From positions 21,571,819 through 21,635,818 of the forward strand of contig NC_061868.1 in assembly GCF_907164915.1 (NCBI RefSeq): a stretch of DNA of 64,000 nt, read 5' to 3'. The DNA is from Impatiens glandulifera (Eukaryota; Streptophyta; Magnoliopsida; Ericales; Balsaminaceae). Below are positions 1 to 10,462 of the stretch, piece after piece (position 1 is the first letter of the stretch; every line of letters starts with the position of its first letter). The notes under the pieces are model-generated. The model was given only the letters and a program-made list of their open reading frames with translations. It did not search any database and had not been told where the DNA came from. The translations under genes and the position numbers were made by a program.

Positions 1-479
1 TTATAATTCTATCATTTTTCCAAACATAGGAATTGAATTGTAATTCAATGCCAATTCTCATGGAATTGGAATTAGAATTTCAATGTCAATTCCAATTCCC
101 CTCCTCAAACACACCCTTAGATATCATTTTATTTAATAAACTCCACTACGGAGTTAAAAAAAATAGTCAGTTCGTTTGAATATTAATTATGTTTTTTCTT
201 TCATTTTATTCACACATCATTGAATTATAAAGCTTATAAACCATAAGAGTTGACTGCGATGATATGAGAAGATTATTTTTGAATAAATAAATATATATAA
301 AAAAAAAGTTTCAGCTTTATTAAAAAAAGAAAGAAGTTTCAACTTAACTTCAAATATGGTCGGCCACAATTTGGTCCACTTCCCTACATATTAATAACTA
401 TTTTTAGAATTCTTAGAAAAATAAATAAATAGGAGGTTAGAAATTTCATTAATAAATAAATAATTAAATACCCAGATAA
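1..479. other. AT-rich intergenic DNA, MITE-like edge at the left
   Basis: No coding region is visible. Bases 1-118 contain nested GGAATTGGAATT / AATTCCAATTCC inverted motifs and end in CACACCCTTA, a composition seen at the ends of plant MITEs. The element is cut by the window edge, so its nature cannot be confirmed. Confidence 0.4.
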
Positions 480-928
480 TCTATATATATAATGATGTTT
501 AATTTTTAAAGTGTCCGGATTGTCGGGTCGAGAGTTGTGGTTAATTTGGATACTTGGGTCGGATTATGGGTTGACCCGGCTTAAAATTTAAAACGGTTAA
601 AAATAAAATTAAAAATGCTAGAGGTATGTTTCGAAATGCAACCTAACAAAACAAGTACAACTCTTTAACCAACTAGGCTAAAAAAACTTTATATTTTAAA
701 TTCAACACCAAATTTGATAAACGCGGGACGTTTTAACATTAATATAAGTTCAACTTTTTAACTAACTAATATATAATGATGTTGAGTAAATGGATACTTG
801 GGTCGGATTGTAGATTGACCAACCCATAAACTTTAAAACGGTTTAAAAATAAAATTTAAAATGTTATCTGTAATTTTTTCACAGTTTTTTGTATTGTTAC
901 TAGTGCAAATGCACGGGCTAGATGCTAG
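480..928 (+). mobile_element. Short non-autonomous Helitron-like element
   Basis: The 5' end is TC (480-481), preceded by A. The 3' end is CTAG (925-928), followed by T, giving the A|T insertion site typical of Helitrons. Ten bases before the CTAG lies a small hairpin, GTGCA-AA-TGCAC (903-914), the expected subterminal stem-loop. No coding capacity is present. The interior contains two copies of a block reading roughly GGATACTTGGGTCGGATT (near 547 and 792), and on the minus strand a tRNA-like block near 625-685 (A-box-like TAGCCTAGTTGG; B-box-like TTTCGAAAC). Related sequence recurs on the minus strand near 19.5 and 57.5 kb. The terminal structure is seen directly; the Helitron assignment is inference. 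Confidence 0.65.
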
Positions 929-2216
929 TTTCAATAATATACAACCCAAAAACGAAAGCATATGATAGACATATATACTTAATGAAGTCCTCTATTCAAT
1001 CCGGAAAAATTGAATTAACTTTATTTAAATTATTGCGAATTTTATAACTGGTAAATCAAATTTAACTTATTGGAGATGTGTATTATGTTTCAATACTTAT
1101 ATCTCTACACCCAATGTTTAAAAAATATAAATAATAATAGGACGAAATATTTTTTTAGTAAATAAAAAGCTAAATCTATTTATACGCAATTTATTATTGT
1201 TGTTGTTATTTTGCTTTAAGAGAAACTTTAGATATACTTTTGTATTTAATAATGATTTTGGCGAAAAATAAAATAGATGGAACTGATTATACCGATAAAA
1301 ACGTTTTTCTAATTGATTAAACTTAGCCAATCAATAAATCGAAACCAACCATTTGAATTTTTTTCAAACCAACATTAACAATAAAATGGTTAGATGGTAT
1401 GATTTGCTGGACAAATCAATCCATCATAATGGTGTAAAGAGTTATATAGTTAATTTTGATATACAAATTTATTGAAATGGATAAACTTAATAAACCAAAA
1501 TGAAGCCAACCAACATTATCCAAGACTTGAAATACAAGTATATTGCAGCCAACCAACATTATCCAAGACTTGAAATACAAGTATATTGCTGAAAATCATC
1601 GCCAAACAATTTATGGCCAGAAAAAGGTAGCAGAAAAGGTAAAATGAAACAAAAAAAATGAAAACCCTTTTAGCCTTCACATACTAATTCAAAATTAACA
1701 TAAATAATAAGATTACTATTTTAAAACACGATCTCCTATTTATTTATTTATGGATTCCCTTGAAGAAAATAGAATCTAAAGAAGACTATATAACTATTAT
1801 GCAATCAAAACTGGATGATATCAGAATATTATGTTTATTTTATGGTTTTGACCCTTGTTTTTTGACTAATTTATTTAATCTAATGACCTTCAATTTAAAT
1901 TAAACTTAATTATATAATATTGTGTACATATTATTGATAATATAAAAAAAAAAAATTGTTGTTTACTCTTATAATCAAATGCAATCCAAAATCAAGAATA
2001 ATCTAAAAAACAAACGAAAGAACTATTCATACAACATAAACTAAGTATGGATCCAAGAAAGTTGTGAAATTATAAAATTTAATTAGACTTGGCTGAATTT
2101 ATTCTTTGTAATTTTTTTTTTCCAATTTAAAATAATTTTTGTTTTGTTAAAGTTATAATATTTATTAAGCTATAATGCAAATAATATCAAATAAAATTAT
2201 AAAATCACAAAATACA
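929..2216. other. AT-rich intergenic DNA
   Basis: No convincing gene. Short open frames here are interrupted AT-rich sequence without recognisable domains. The only structure I see is the 43-bp direct duplication at 1505-1590. Confidence 0.5.
1505..1590. repeat. 43-bp perfect tandem duplication
   Basis: Two adjacent identical 43-bp units beginning GCCAACCAACATTATCC. The lack of divergence suggests a recent slippage or repair event. Confidence 0.85.
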
Positions 2217-2315
2217 TATAGTGTCAGGGCGGAGCCACACATGGGCTAGGGTGGGCTCCAGCCCCACCTAACTTAAAATCTTAAAATAAAATATTTTATA
2301 TATGTATTTGATAAA

Positions 2316-2392
2316 TGACTCTTAGCCCAGTTGGCTATAGGATTAAACTCTAAATATGAGGTCTAAGGATCAAACCCTGGCCTCATCTTTAA
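2316..2392 (+). repeat. tRNA-like / SINE-like block inside the hAT element
   Basis: Contains TAGCCCAGTTGG, which fits the pol III A-box pattern, and about 45 bases later GGATCAAACCC, an imperfect B box. Spacing is tRNA-like, but the sequence folds into no convincing tRNA. It may be a tRNA-derived SINE fragment or a chance match. Confidence 0.3.
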
Positions 2393-2610
2393 CTTTAAAA
2401 TATTATTTTTATCTAAAAATTAATTCATAATTATTTTATTTTATACCAACAATATTTTCTAATATACAAATATTTATAATAATACATAAAATTTAATTAA
2501 TATATAAATAAATTTAAACTATTTAAAAAATTTATAAGAAAATATAAATTAATATTAATAAACAAGTTAAAATAATTACATTGGTTTGATTCGGTATTTA
2601 AATAAAGAAT

Positions 2611-3240
2611 TTGATGTCCCTGCTCTAAAACCTAACAAATCTCTTAGATTTGATGTTGATGTAAGTTCTCTTAAACTTGATTCAGCATTACGTATTCCGA
2701 TATGGAAATATTCTTTTAATAAAATGGATGAAATTAGACGAGCTTATATAAGATGAGGTCATATCAACCTATTAAGGATGAGTACCCGCCGACCAAATTT
2801 GGAAATCAAAATCGACGATTCCAAAGTCATTGGTTTAAGAAATTTACTTGGTTAGAATACTCTCCTTTGAAAGATGCTTCTTTTTGTTTTCCATGTTTCT
2901 TGTTTGAACATAAGCAACCCCAAAAACCTACATTTACAATAGATGAATTCAAATATTGAAAACGAGTTAATGATGGGGATAGATGCTTTTTTGTTATGCA
3001 TATAGGATGTAATATTTCATCACATAATAGGGCAGTTGAATATCTTGATAATCTAATGAATATCCTTGTTATATTGACAAAGTACTAAATGCATAGTATT
3101 CAGATGAACAACAAAATAACAGATTACGGCTTACAACAACTATTGAAAATATTCGGTGGCTCACTTTGCAAGCGTGTGCATTAAGAGGGCATGACGAGTC
3201 TCCATCTTTGAATAATCGTGGAAATTTTATTGAAAAAAAA
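2611..3240 (+). pseudogene. hAT (TTF-type zinc finger) transposase remnant
   Basis: Translation in more than one frame gives successive pieces of the TTF zinc-finger hAT transposase family. Around 2690-2750 is IPIWKYSFNKMDEIRRAYI. From 2753 comes FQSHWFKKFTWLEYSP, then a cysteine-bearing FCFPCFLF segment, then KRVNDG. Around 3150-3235 is WLTLQACALRGHDESP with NNRGNFIE. A frameshift lies near 2750, a stop at 2957-2959 separates the zinc-finger part from KRVNDG, and a further frame change follows. The central and C-terminal catalytic and dimerisation parts are absent, because the frame runs straight into the right terminus. It encodes no functional product. The family is recognised from its motif order; the exact subfamily is not determined. 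Confidence 0.75.
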
Positions 3241-3644
3241 GCGGAATATAGAAAGTTAAATCTAAAATGCAAGTTGGAGTTAGCCCCTGGTAATTTTTTA
3301 TCCTGGCTCCGCCCCTGTATAGTGTCATACAATTATAAAATTAATTATAAGTCATCAAGAACAACATGAAAACACAATTTATTAACTAGTTGACATGATT
3401 GATGAGTAATTTGAGTTTAATGTTACTTCATTTCTTAACTTCATTAATATTTTTTTCTTCTATATTATAATTAGAAAAGAAACCTAATAAATTATATAAT
3501 ATATCTCGATATAGTTTAGTATAACCATGATAAGTTGTGAATAATACTTCTCTTACCATAATAAACAAATTTAACTCTTTTTTTAGGAATTAATATTAAA
3601 GGTAATAATTTTCTCTAAGTTTTTAAGTGAAATCAAACTCGTAA

Positions 3645-3855
3645 GAGAGATGATTGGGGGAAGAAATTCGGGAGAGTGAACTTTAGAAAAAATTAGGTGG
3701 CGTAATCTGATTCGTTGAAAAAATAACAAATTTTCTTTCTCTTCTCTTTCACCTCACACTTTATCATTTTTCCAACCAGTGATGTGTTGATACGCCATTC
3801 CCTCCAATTCCTCTCCCCCATTTCATCTCCCAAATTTCCTCTTTTATCGCTCTTC
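3645..3855. mobile_element. MITE, MULE-like target duplication
   Basis: A 211-bp element with imperfect inverted ends rich in GGGAGG/CCTCCC, flanked by near-identical 9-bp repeats (AACTCGTAA at 3636-3644, AATTCGTAA at 3856-3864). It is an inverted-orientation relative of the MITE at 48011-48202; both contain the block around CCAACCAGTGATG. No coding capacity. Confidence 0.6.
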
Positions 3856-4689
3856 AATTCGTAAATAATTATAAATAAATCTTGCCAATAAAATAATAGG
3901 GTCTATTCAATTTTAAAATATTAAACTAGCAAATCATTGTTTTCTAGAATTGTTGTGAAGGTAGTCATAAAATGTGTTATTATTGACTCTCCAATTACAA
4001 TAAAATATAAATAAATTATAGTATATTTATATTTAAAATAAGAAGACTTGTTTAATTAATTGATAAATTATTAAGCTATTAGACTCAAAATGGTAGGTTG
4101 AAATTCATTTAAAATAAATAGCAGCCGTTGGCTAATTCCGATTTTAGCCTAGCCTATTTGGAAACAAGATGTTCTAATAAAACTAAATAAATAATTTATA
4201 AATACAAGTGGAATTCTCAATTGGTCATAGTTTGTTAGGACTTGCTGTTCTAAATTGACTGGAAGCTGAAAATTCATTAGAAATTAAATGCTGAAAATTC
4301 CAATATAAAGGTTCTTTCTAGATAGGAACTTTTGCAAAAGTCTAAACTGCCCTTTCCATTTGGTGGTGATAGTTTTTTATTTTATTTTTCATTAAAAAAT
4401 AAATATTATGTTTACATAAATTTGAATATAAATTAAAAAAACACTTATTAACTCCACAAAAGTCTTATTTAAAGTATTAAAAATATGAGAATCATTCTTT
4501 AAATGATGGGTCATTAATATGGGAATTATGGTGAATGACTATGGTAAAATTATAACTTCTTTGTTCCAAAAATCATCAGTTTATTTGATTTTTTTTTTGT
4601 ATGTAGTATAAAATTTGTTAGTTTCATGGTTGATATTTGAGGTAAGTGTCTAACAAAAAAAAATCAATATAATTAGCATGTTTTCATTT

Positions 4690-5000
4690 TAGAGCTTCTT
4701 CGATTTGGGGTTATTTTAAAATTTTAAAGGAAAAAAAAATAATGATGGGTGATGATTTTGAGGAGGTGATGATTATTTTTGGTAAAAAAAACCTTAAAAG
4801 GTATTGATATATATAATAAAATATAAAATAATAATTTAAAATAAATGGTATTTTAGTATTTTGGTTAAAGATTTGAGTGATGCGATAGATAAAAAAGAGT
4901 GATGTGATAAAAGGAGTGATGTGATAGATAAAAAGGAAAGAAATGATATTTAATTTTGTATGAGTTTTTAAAAAAACTAATATCTATCGAGGCCTTAATA
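4690..5000. repeat. MITE-like AT-rich repeat
   Basis: Resembles a block at about 48475-48730. Both begin with a GGGTTATT-containing end, have a middle with GAGTGATGTGA, and end in GGYCTTAATAAA. Element ends were not resolved and no target duplication was identified. Confidence 0.4.
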
Positions 5001-6855
5001 AAATTATATATGTTTTCATTTTACTTATCCTTTTGATATGTGTTGAGGTTTCTATTGGGTGTGTCAAAGGGTGCAGGCCGGCCGTATTCCCTGGAGGCAA
5101 GGTTTTATGCGAAACAAAAATGTTTTTATTTTTTATTTAACTTGTTATTTTTTTTTATGTTAGGTTATAAATATTAATAATTTGTATTATATTAAACATA
5201 AATAATTTATTTTAGTTGGCTAATTAGTATAATATTTTTAAGGAATTTTATATTCAAAAATTCAAACCTTGCTAAGTTATCTAAGTTATTTTTTACATAA
5301 AAAATTTATAGGCGGTCTGCACTGGTTAATTAGTAAAATGAGTTTAAATATAAATAAATTAATTAATAAAAAAAAATGAATAATAAATTAAGTTAGTTGG
5401 TAAATGAATAATTAAGTTTGTTTGAAAATTTAAATCCAGGTCATATTAAGAATTGGTTCGTTACACAATCATCCTCTGTAATAATGACCCCTTATGATAA
5501 TCTTATTTATAATTTATTTAGTTAAAAAAAAGGTCAAAAATTAAATAAACAAGTATATGCTTGTTCATTTAAAAAAATGGTTAAGAAAAGGAACAATAAG
5601 ACTCAGAATATTGGCGCCAATAGGATAGGCGGTTTTGTCGGTCGTCAATTGGCCGCCGTCCAACCAAAAAAGCCGCCGTCCTCATATCTTTATTGTTTGG
5701 TATGAATTGTTTGAAATTTAATCAAAATCACAAATAATCAAACATTTCTTTTATTATCTTGGGACTATTCTGTATTATTATAAATAAAACAAGTATATAA
5801 AGTAAGTTTTTTCATTTTCTTATTAAGAATTAGATAAACAAATTTAAAATTAAATTGATTTTTTTTTTTTATATTAGAGGTAATATCACATTTTATTAGA
5901 AAAAATAAATAAAAAAAATATTTTCAGAAAGACTTTGGCCCATTTATTTGTTTACTCAACTTTCATTAATTTTATACTAATTTATTGAACTTTTCATTCA
6001 TTTTCTTAAAATATTCACGTTTCTCTCACTAAACATAATAATTATTTATTAAAAAAAATCATTTAAACTTATGTAATAGTAAAATTAGTTCAAAATTATA
6101 CATAAATTAATAAAACTTCGTTTCAACGTAAGATGATCAGTAAACATGAATAAATATATATTTTTTAAATTTAATATTTTTATTTATATATTAATTTTTC
6201 TTTCTCCTATTTTCTTATTAATTAATTAATTAATCTATTTTTATTTTTTATTATTTATTTATTTATATTTTTTATTAATTAATTAATTCATTCATTTATC
6301 TACTTTTTATTATTTTTATTTGATCATTTCATTTTTATTTTTTTTCTATTATTCCACCTCTTTTTATATTAACATAAATTATTTTAAAATTATTTGATCT
6401 TTGTAGGGACTGATAATTGAATATTGTAATGAATAAGGTAGTTCAATATTTTGATACTCTAATATTTTCATATTTTATTTAAATATTTTTATTAAATATT
6501 TACTTGTAAAATTTTTTATTAGAAAATTTTATTTACAATACACATGGTTATTCACAAACTTATGTACTCAGTCATATTTATGTAAATTAGAGTAAAAATT
6601 ATAGAGGATAACAAATAAAATGAAGAAGTTGTTCTATATAAATTAGGTAATTAAATATTATAATCAACATTAAACTATATTATATATTCAAGTATTAGTC
6701 CTATCAAATATCAAATAATTTTAAAATAATATATATAAAAAAAAAATAGTAGAAAAAATAAAAATAATCAAATAAATATTAAATTTAAAAAAAAAATAAC
6801 CAAGCAGACTTTAATGAACTTTTATTAACCCAGCTTAATAAACCAAATTTGAATA

Positions 6856-6890
<35 letters not shown>

Positions 6891-7319
6891 TAATGAACTT
6901 TTTTTTTCTTACTTATTTTATAAACATAATATATATATATATATATATAATTAAAATTAATAAAACTTTATTAAATAATTAAAACAAAATTTAAATATTA
7001 TATATTATATATTAAAATAAAATACATTATATAAATATTAAAATATAATATATTAAATAAATATTAATATATTTTATCATTATTAATTTTATAAATATAA
7101 TAAGTATAACTAAAATTAAACATATTAAATTAAATAATTTAAATAAATATTACAAATTAAAATAAAATATATTATATAAAAGATAAAATAAATTTATATA
7201 AAGTAAATTTATTTAAATTATTTATTTTTATTTATTTTTATAAATATAATATATATAATTAAAATTAAACATGTAATTTTGTAAAATTTTCAATTAGTCA
7301 ATTAATAATGATAGATGTA
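5001..7319. other. AT-rich intergenic DNA
   Basis: No gene seen. There is a small GC-rich patch at about 5610-5690 (GGCGCC, GCCGCCGTCC repeats) with no recognisable function, many TTAATTAA-type runs, and (TA)n tracts at 6857-6887 and about 6930-6949. Confidence 0.5.
6857..6887. repeat. (TA)n microsatellite
   Basis: An uninterrupted TA dinucleotide run of about 15 units. A second shorter run lies 45 bases downstream. Confidence 0.9.
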
Positions 7320-8965
7320 TGTTAGATTAAGTAAAAGAAAGAAAAATGGGAAAAATTATTAAATTAAAATTAAGGAGGAAATCGTTAATTAAGCTGAATT
7401 ATGAAAAACGACTTAATTAATTAAAATAAACATAGAATAATTAAAATCATTACGACATAGTTTTGATGATGTGTTGATAAATGAATAAAACTAAGTTCGT
7501 CAAATGTTTTAATGCACACGTAAATTTGAAAAAGTGTTAACAACAGACTTGTTCAAGCAGTAGAGCTGAAGAAGCATTGAGAACAGACTTGTTCAAGTAG
7601 TAGAGCTGAAGAAGCGTTGACAGCAGACTTGATCAAGCAGCAGAGTTGTAGAAGCGCTGACAGTAGACTTGTTCAAGCAGCAGAGTTGAAGATCTGCTGA
7701 AGAAGCGCTAATAGCAGACTTGTTCAAGCAGTAGAGCTGAAGAAGCGCTGCCAATAGACTTGTTCAAGCAGCAGAGTTGAAGAAGCGCTGACAACAGACT
7801 TGTTCAAGTAGTAGAGCTGAAGAAGCGTTGATAGAAGACTTGTTTCAGCAACAGAGCTGAAGAAGCGCTGACAGCAGACTTGTTCAAGCAGCAAAACTGA
7901 AGAAGCGCTGGCAGCAGATTTGTTCAAGCAGCAGAGTTGAAAAAATGCTAGTACCACACATAATCAAATAGCAGACTTGATCAATCAGCATCCTTGCTCA
8001 AGAAGTAGAGCTGAAGAGGCGCTGACAGTAGGGTTGCCAACAACAGAGTTGACAACAACAACAATGTTGCGCCAACAGCCGTGTTGGGCCAACAATTGAG
8101 TTCGTTATCAGTAGACTTCTACAACAGCTTAATACGCCAAAATATACAATTGTCACGTATACGAATATTCCATTAGTCCGCGCACTACTATCCGGTATGC
8201 CACATTCTACCGAATATTCCATTAGTCCGCACAGTACAATCTCGTACGCCACGCTCCAACGAATATTATTTATCTGAGCACTATTTCGTACACCAGGCAT
8301 ACGTCAAACGTATAGTTGCCACGTATCTACGAAATAAATTCAACTGTTGTCATGCATCAAATATAAAAAAGGAATCAAAGGACAATGACGAATCTCTCCA
8401 TCCCTCTCTCTTTTGGACTTTTGAATTCTATGATTCTCTGGTTCTTTCTTGGCTACTCTCTGGCTCATTCTCGCTATTAGCTAAATTATTGCTCAAATTA
8501 TTTTGTAAGTCATTACATTACGTTGAGAAATAATTGTCTATATACTTGATAGTAATTTCAGTGTTGTAAGTTGAAAAAACGTTGTCTGTTTAATAAGAGA
8601 GTGTGATAGCTAGGAGTTCAGAGCAGGCAAGTGTTAAAACCTGTGATCTGAGTGGGTTTGTGTAGAGGATATACAAATCAAAGTCTTCTAGTGCAATCCT
8701 TCTAGAAACAAAAGAAGGGGCGACGTATGAGTTTTATCTCCGAACATTCATAAAGTCTTGTGGTGTCCTTTCATTGCATCATTCACTTCGTACATCTACT
8801 ACTTCAAATCCCACAAGCATTTTCCACACTTGAATCCGTTCAAGAGTTTGTTAAAATTTGTCCAAGAATAAAAAATTTCAATCCCTAATAGGATTAAAAT
8901 CGCATAAAAGTAAAAATATAACAACAATATTCAACCCCCTTCTATTGTTGTAGTCGATCCTAACA
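7320..8965 (+). repeat. 5' LTR of Copia-A
   Basis: Direct repeat of 10463-12110. It holds a 40-bp minisatellite (7543-7950), an A/T-rich TATA-like stretch near 8358, the conserved LTR hairpin (8698-8718) with the ACGTA block, and a terminal CCTAACA just before the primer site. Confidence 0.85.
7543..7950. repeat. 40-bp minisatellite in the 5' LTR
   Basis: About ten tandem units of roughly 40 bp, each containing AGACTTGTTCAAGCAG and GCTGAAGAAGCGCTG variants. Minus-strand open frames across it are only translations of the repeat. Confidence 0.9.
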
Positions 8966-8967
8966 AG

Positions 8968-8979
8968 TGGTATCAGAGC
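8968..8979 (+). promoter_or_regulatory. Primer binding site of Copia-A
   Basis: TGGTATCAGAGC, complementary to the 3' end of initiator methionine tRNA and standard for plant copia elements, lies two bases after the LTR end. Confidence 0.9.
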
Positions 8980-9018
8980 AAGGTTTTCTATCCTTAAGCT
9001 ACTATAGATATCTGAAGC

Positions 9019-10250
9019 ATGTCTTACCTAAACAAGATTTCAATGTTCTCAAAGGAATATTATGATGACTGAAAGATTATGATGCATGCACATCTGGCGA
9101 CTCAAGATGATGATATGTGGTATGTTTTCACAGATGGTCCTATGAAGATTCTGAAGGTTAGCACAGCCACAAATACAATTGAGGGTGCTCCTGAGATGAA
9201 GGAGAAACGCCCAGATACAAGTGGACTGCTGAAGACAAGAGGAAGGCCAACCTCGACAACGTGGACAAAGATATTTTATACAAAATTTTGGATAAAACAT
9301 GTTCAACAAAATCAAGTCATGTTCTACTGCCAAAGAAATCAGGGAGAAGCTGACTCAACTCTGTGAAGGCAACGACCAAACAAAAGAAAATAAGTTGATG
9401 GTTGCCACACCGAAGTTCAACATCATCAAGATGCGTCCAAGTGAGACTATGACTAAATTCGATGAAAGACTCAGCAGCATAGTCATTGAACTCTCAACCC
9501 TGGGAAAGATATATAACAACATAGAGGTTGTTATCAAAACTATGAGAGTTTTGCTCAGAGAATGAGATATCAAGACGATGACCATGAGGGAATCCAAGGA
9601 CCTCAACAAGATAGAGTTGTATGATATGTTCGTTGATCTGGAGGCCTATGAGTTTGAGATAAACTCACGAAATGAGGAGGGGTCGTCCACCTCCATCACT
9701 ACTCAAGCTTTGGTGACTGCTAAAGATCCACTTGCTTCAGCAGCTGCGAAGTCTGCTGAATAGATCAATGACGACGTTATGTCACTATTTGTCAACAAGT
9801 TTGGAAAATTAATGAGGAATAATCATTCTAACTCTAATTCAAACAGAAACAATTATAAAAATGATTCTAATACTAACTAAAGTTGTTTTAATTGTGACAA
9901 ACCAGATCACTTCAAGGCTGATTGCAGAAAACCTAAAAGGGATGACAATAAGCCTTTTGATAAGAAGAACAGGAAGGAACATAAGACTCTACAAGCTGAG
10001 GAAATCAAAAGCAAATGGGCTGAAAGCGACTCCAATGAAAGATCCTCAAGAGAAATTGAGGATGAAATCGTCAAATGATTCATGGTAGACGATAGCCAAC
10101 TCTGTTTGATATCTGGATAGCGTCTACTCAAGGCATATGACAGACAACAACCAACTGTTGACAGACATATCAAAGTGCACTGAACCAAAAATCACTTTCG
10201 GTGATAAAAATAAAGGTGATATTGATATTAAAAAGGGGAAGAGTAGTAGA
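9019..10250 (+). pseudogene. Copia-A gag and protease remnant
   Basis: The frame opens at the ATG at 9019, but a stop appears within 20 codons and later parts need several frame changes. Recognisable pieces in order: the N-terminal gag segment before the UBN2 domain; the UBN2-type core (KENKLMVATPKF near 9390, then MTKFDERLSS); an EFEINSRNEE segment; a CCHC zinc knuckle CFNCDKPDHFKADC at 9884-9925; and a protease stub with the DS..SRHMT motif near 10115-10140 followed by ITFGDKNKG. In a working element this makes the nucleocapsid that packages the RNA, and the protease matures it. Here both are broken, and the sequence passes directly into purine-rich DNA before the 3' LTR, so pol was deleted. 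It belongs to the same gag family as 33576-34643 and 62847-64000. Confidence 0.85.
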
Positions 10251-10448
10251 GGAGGCAGAGCAGTAAGGGGGAAGCCTAGATGAGGAAGGTAGCAAATTAA
10301 GTCAGCTAGAGCGGGCTCGAAAAAGCTACAAAGGGGGAAGAAATTAAAAAGGAGGGAATTTCATACTCTAAATATTTTGCTTATCCATGTTTATACGTAT
10401 AAATTTACCTTCAGTTTTTTTGCTTTTATAACTTATTTTAACATAATC

Positions 10449-10462
10449 AAAAAAGGGAAAAT
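10449..10462 (+). other. Polypurine tract of Copia-A
   Basis: Purine run AAAAAAGGGAAAA immediately before the 3' LTR. A second run with GGGGGAAG lies at about 10330. Confidence 0.6.

Larger units (their letters stand above)
2225..3317 (+). mobile_element. Defective hAT transposon (ZMYM/TTF zinc-finger type)
   Basis: The element is bounded by inverted termini, CAGGGCGGAGCCA at the left and TGGCTCCGCCCCTG at the right. It is flanked by perfect 8-bp target duplications TATAGTGT at 2217-2224 and 3318-3325, the hallmark of hAT insertion. At about 1.1 kb it retains only pieces of a transposase of the plant family usually annotated as TTF-type zinc finger protein with HAT dimerisation domain. It is internally deleted and non-autonomous. 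Confidence 0.9.

Noticed and set aside
7543..7950. Possible CRISPR-like array
   Set aside because: Units are contiguous with no unique spacers, the context is a plant LTR, and the array recurs in the partner LTR.
7724..8300. Minus-strand open frames across the Copia-A LTR
   Set aside because: They translate the 40-bp minisatellite and adjacent LTR sequence; equivalents in the other LTR differ, and no domain is visible.
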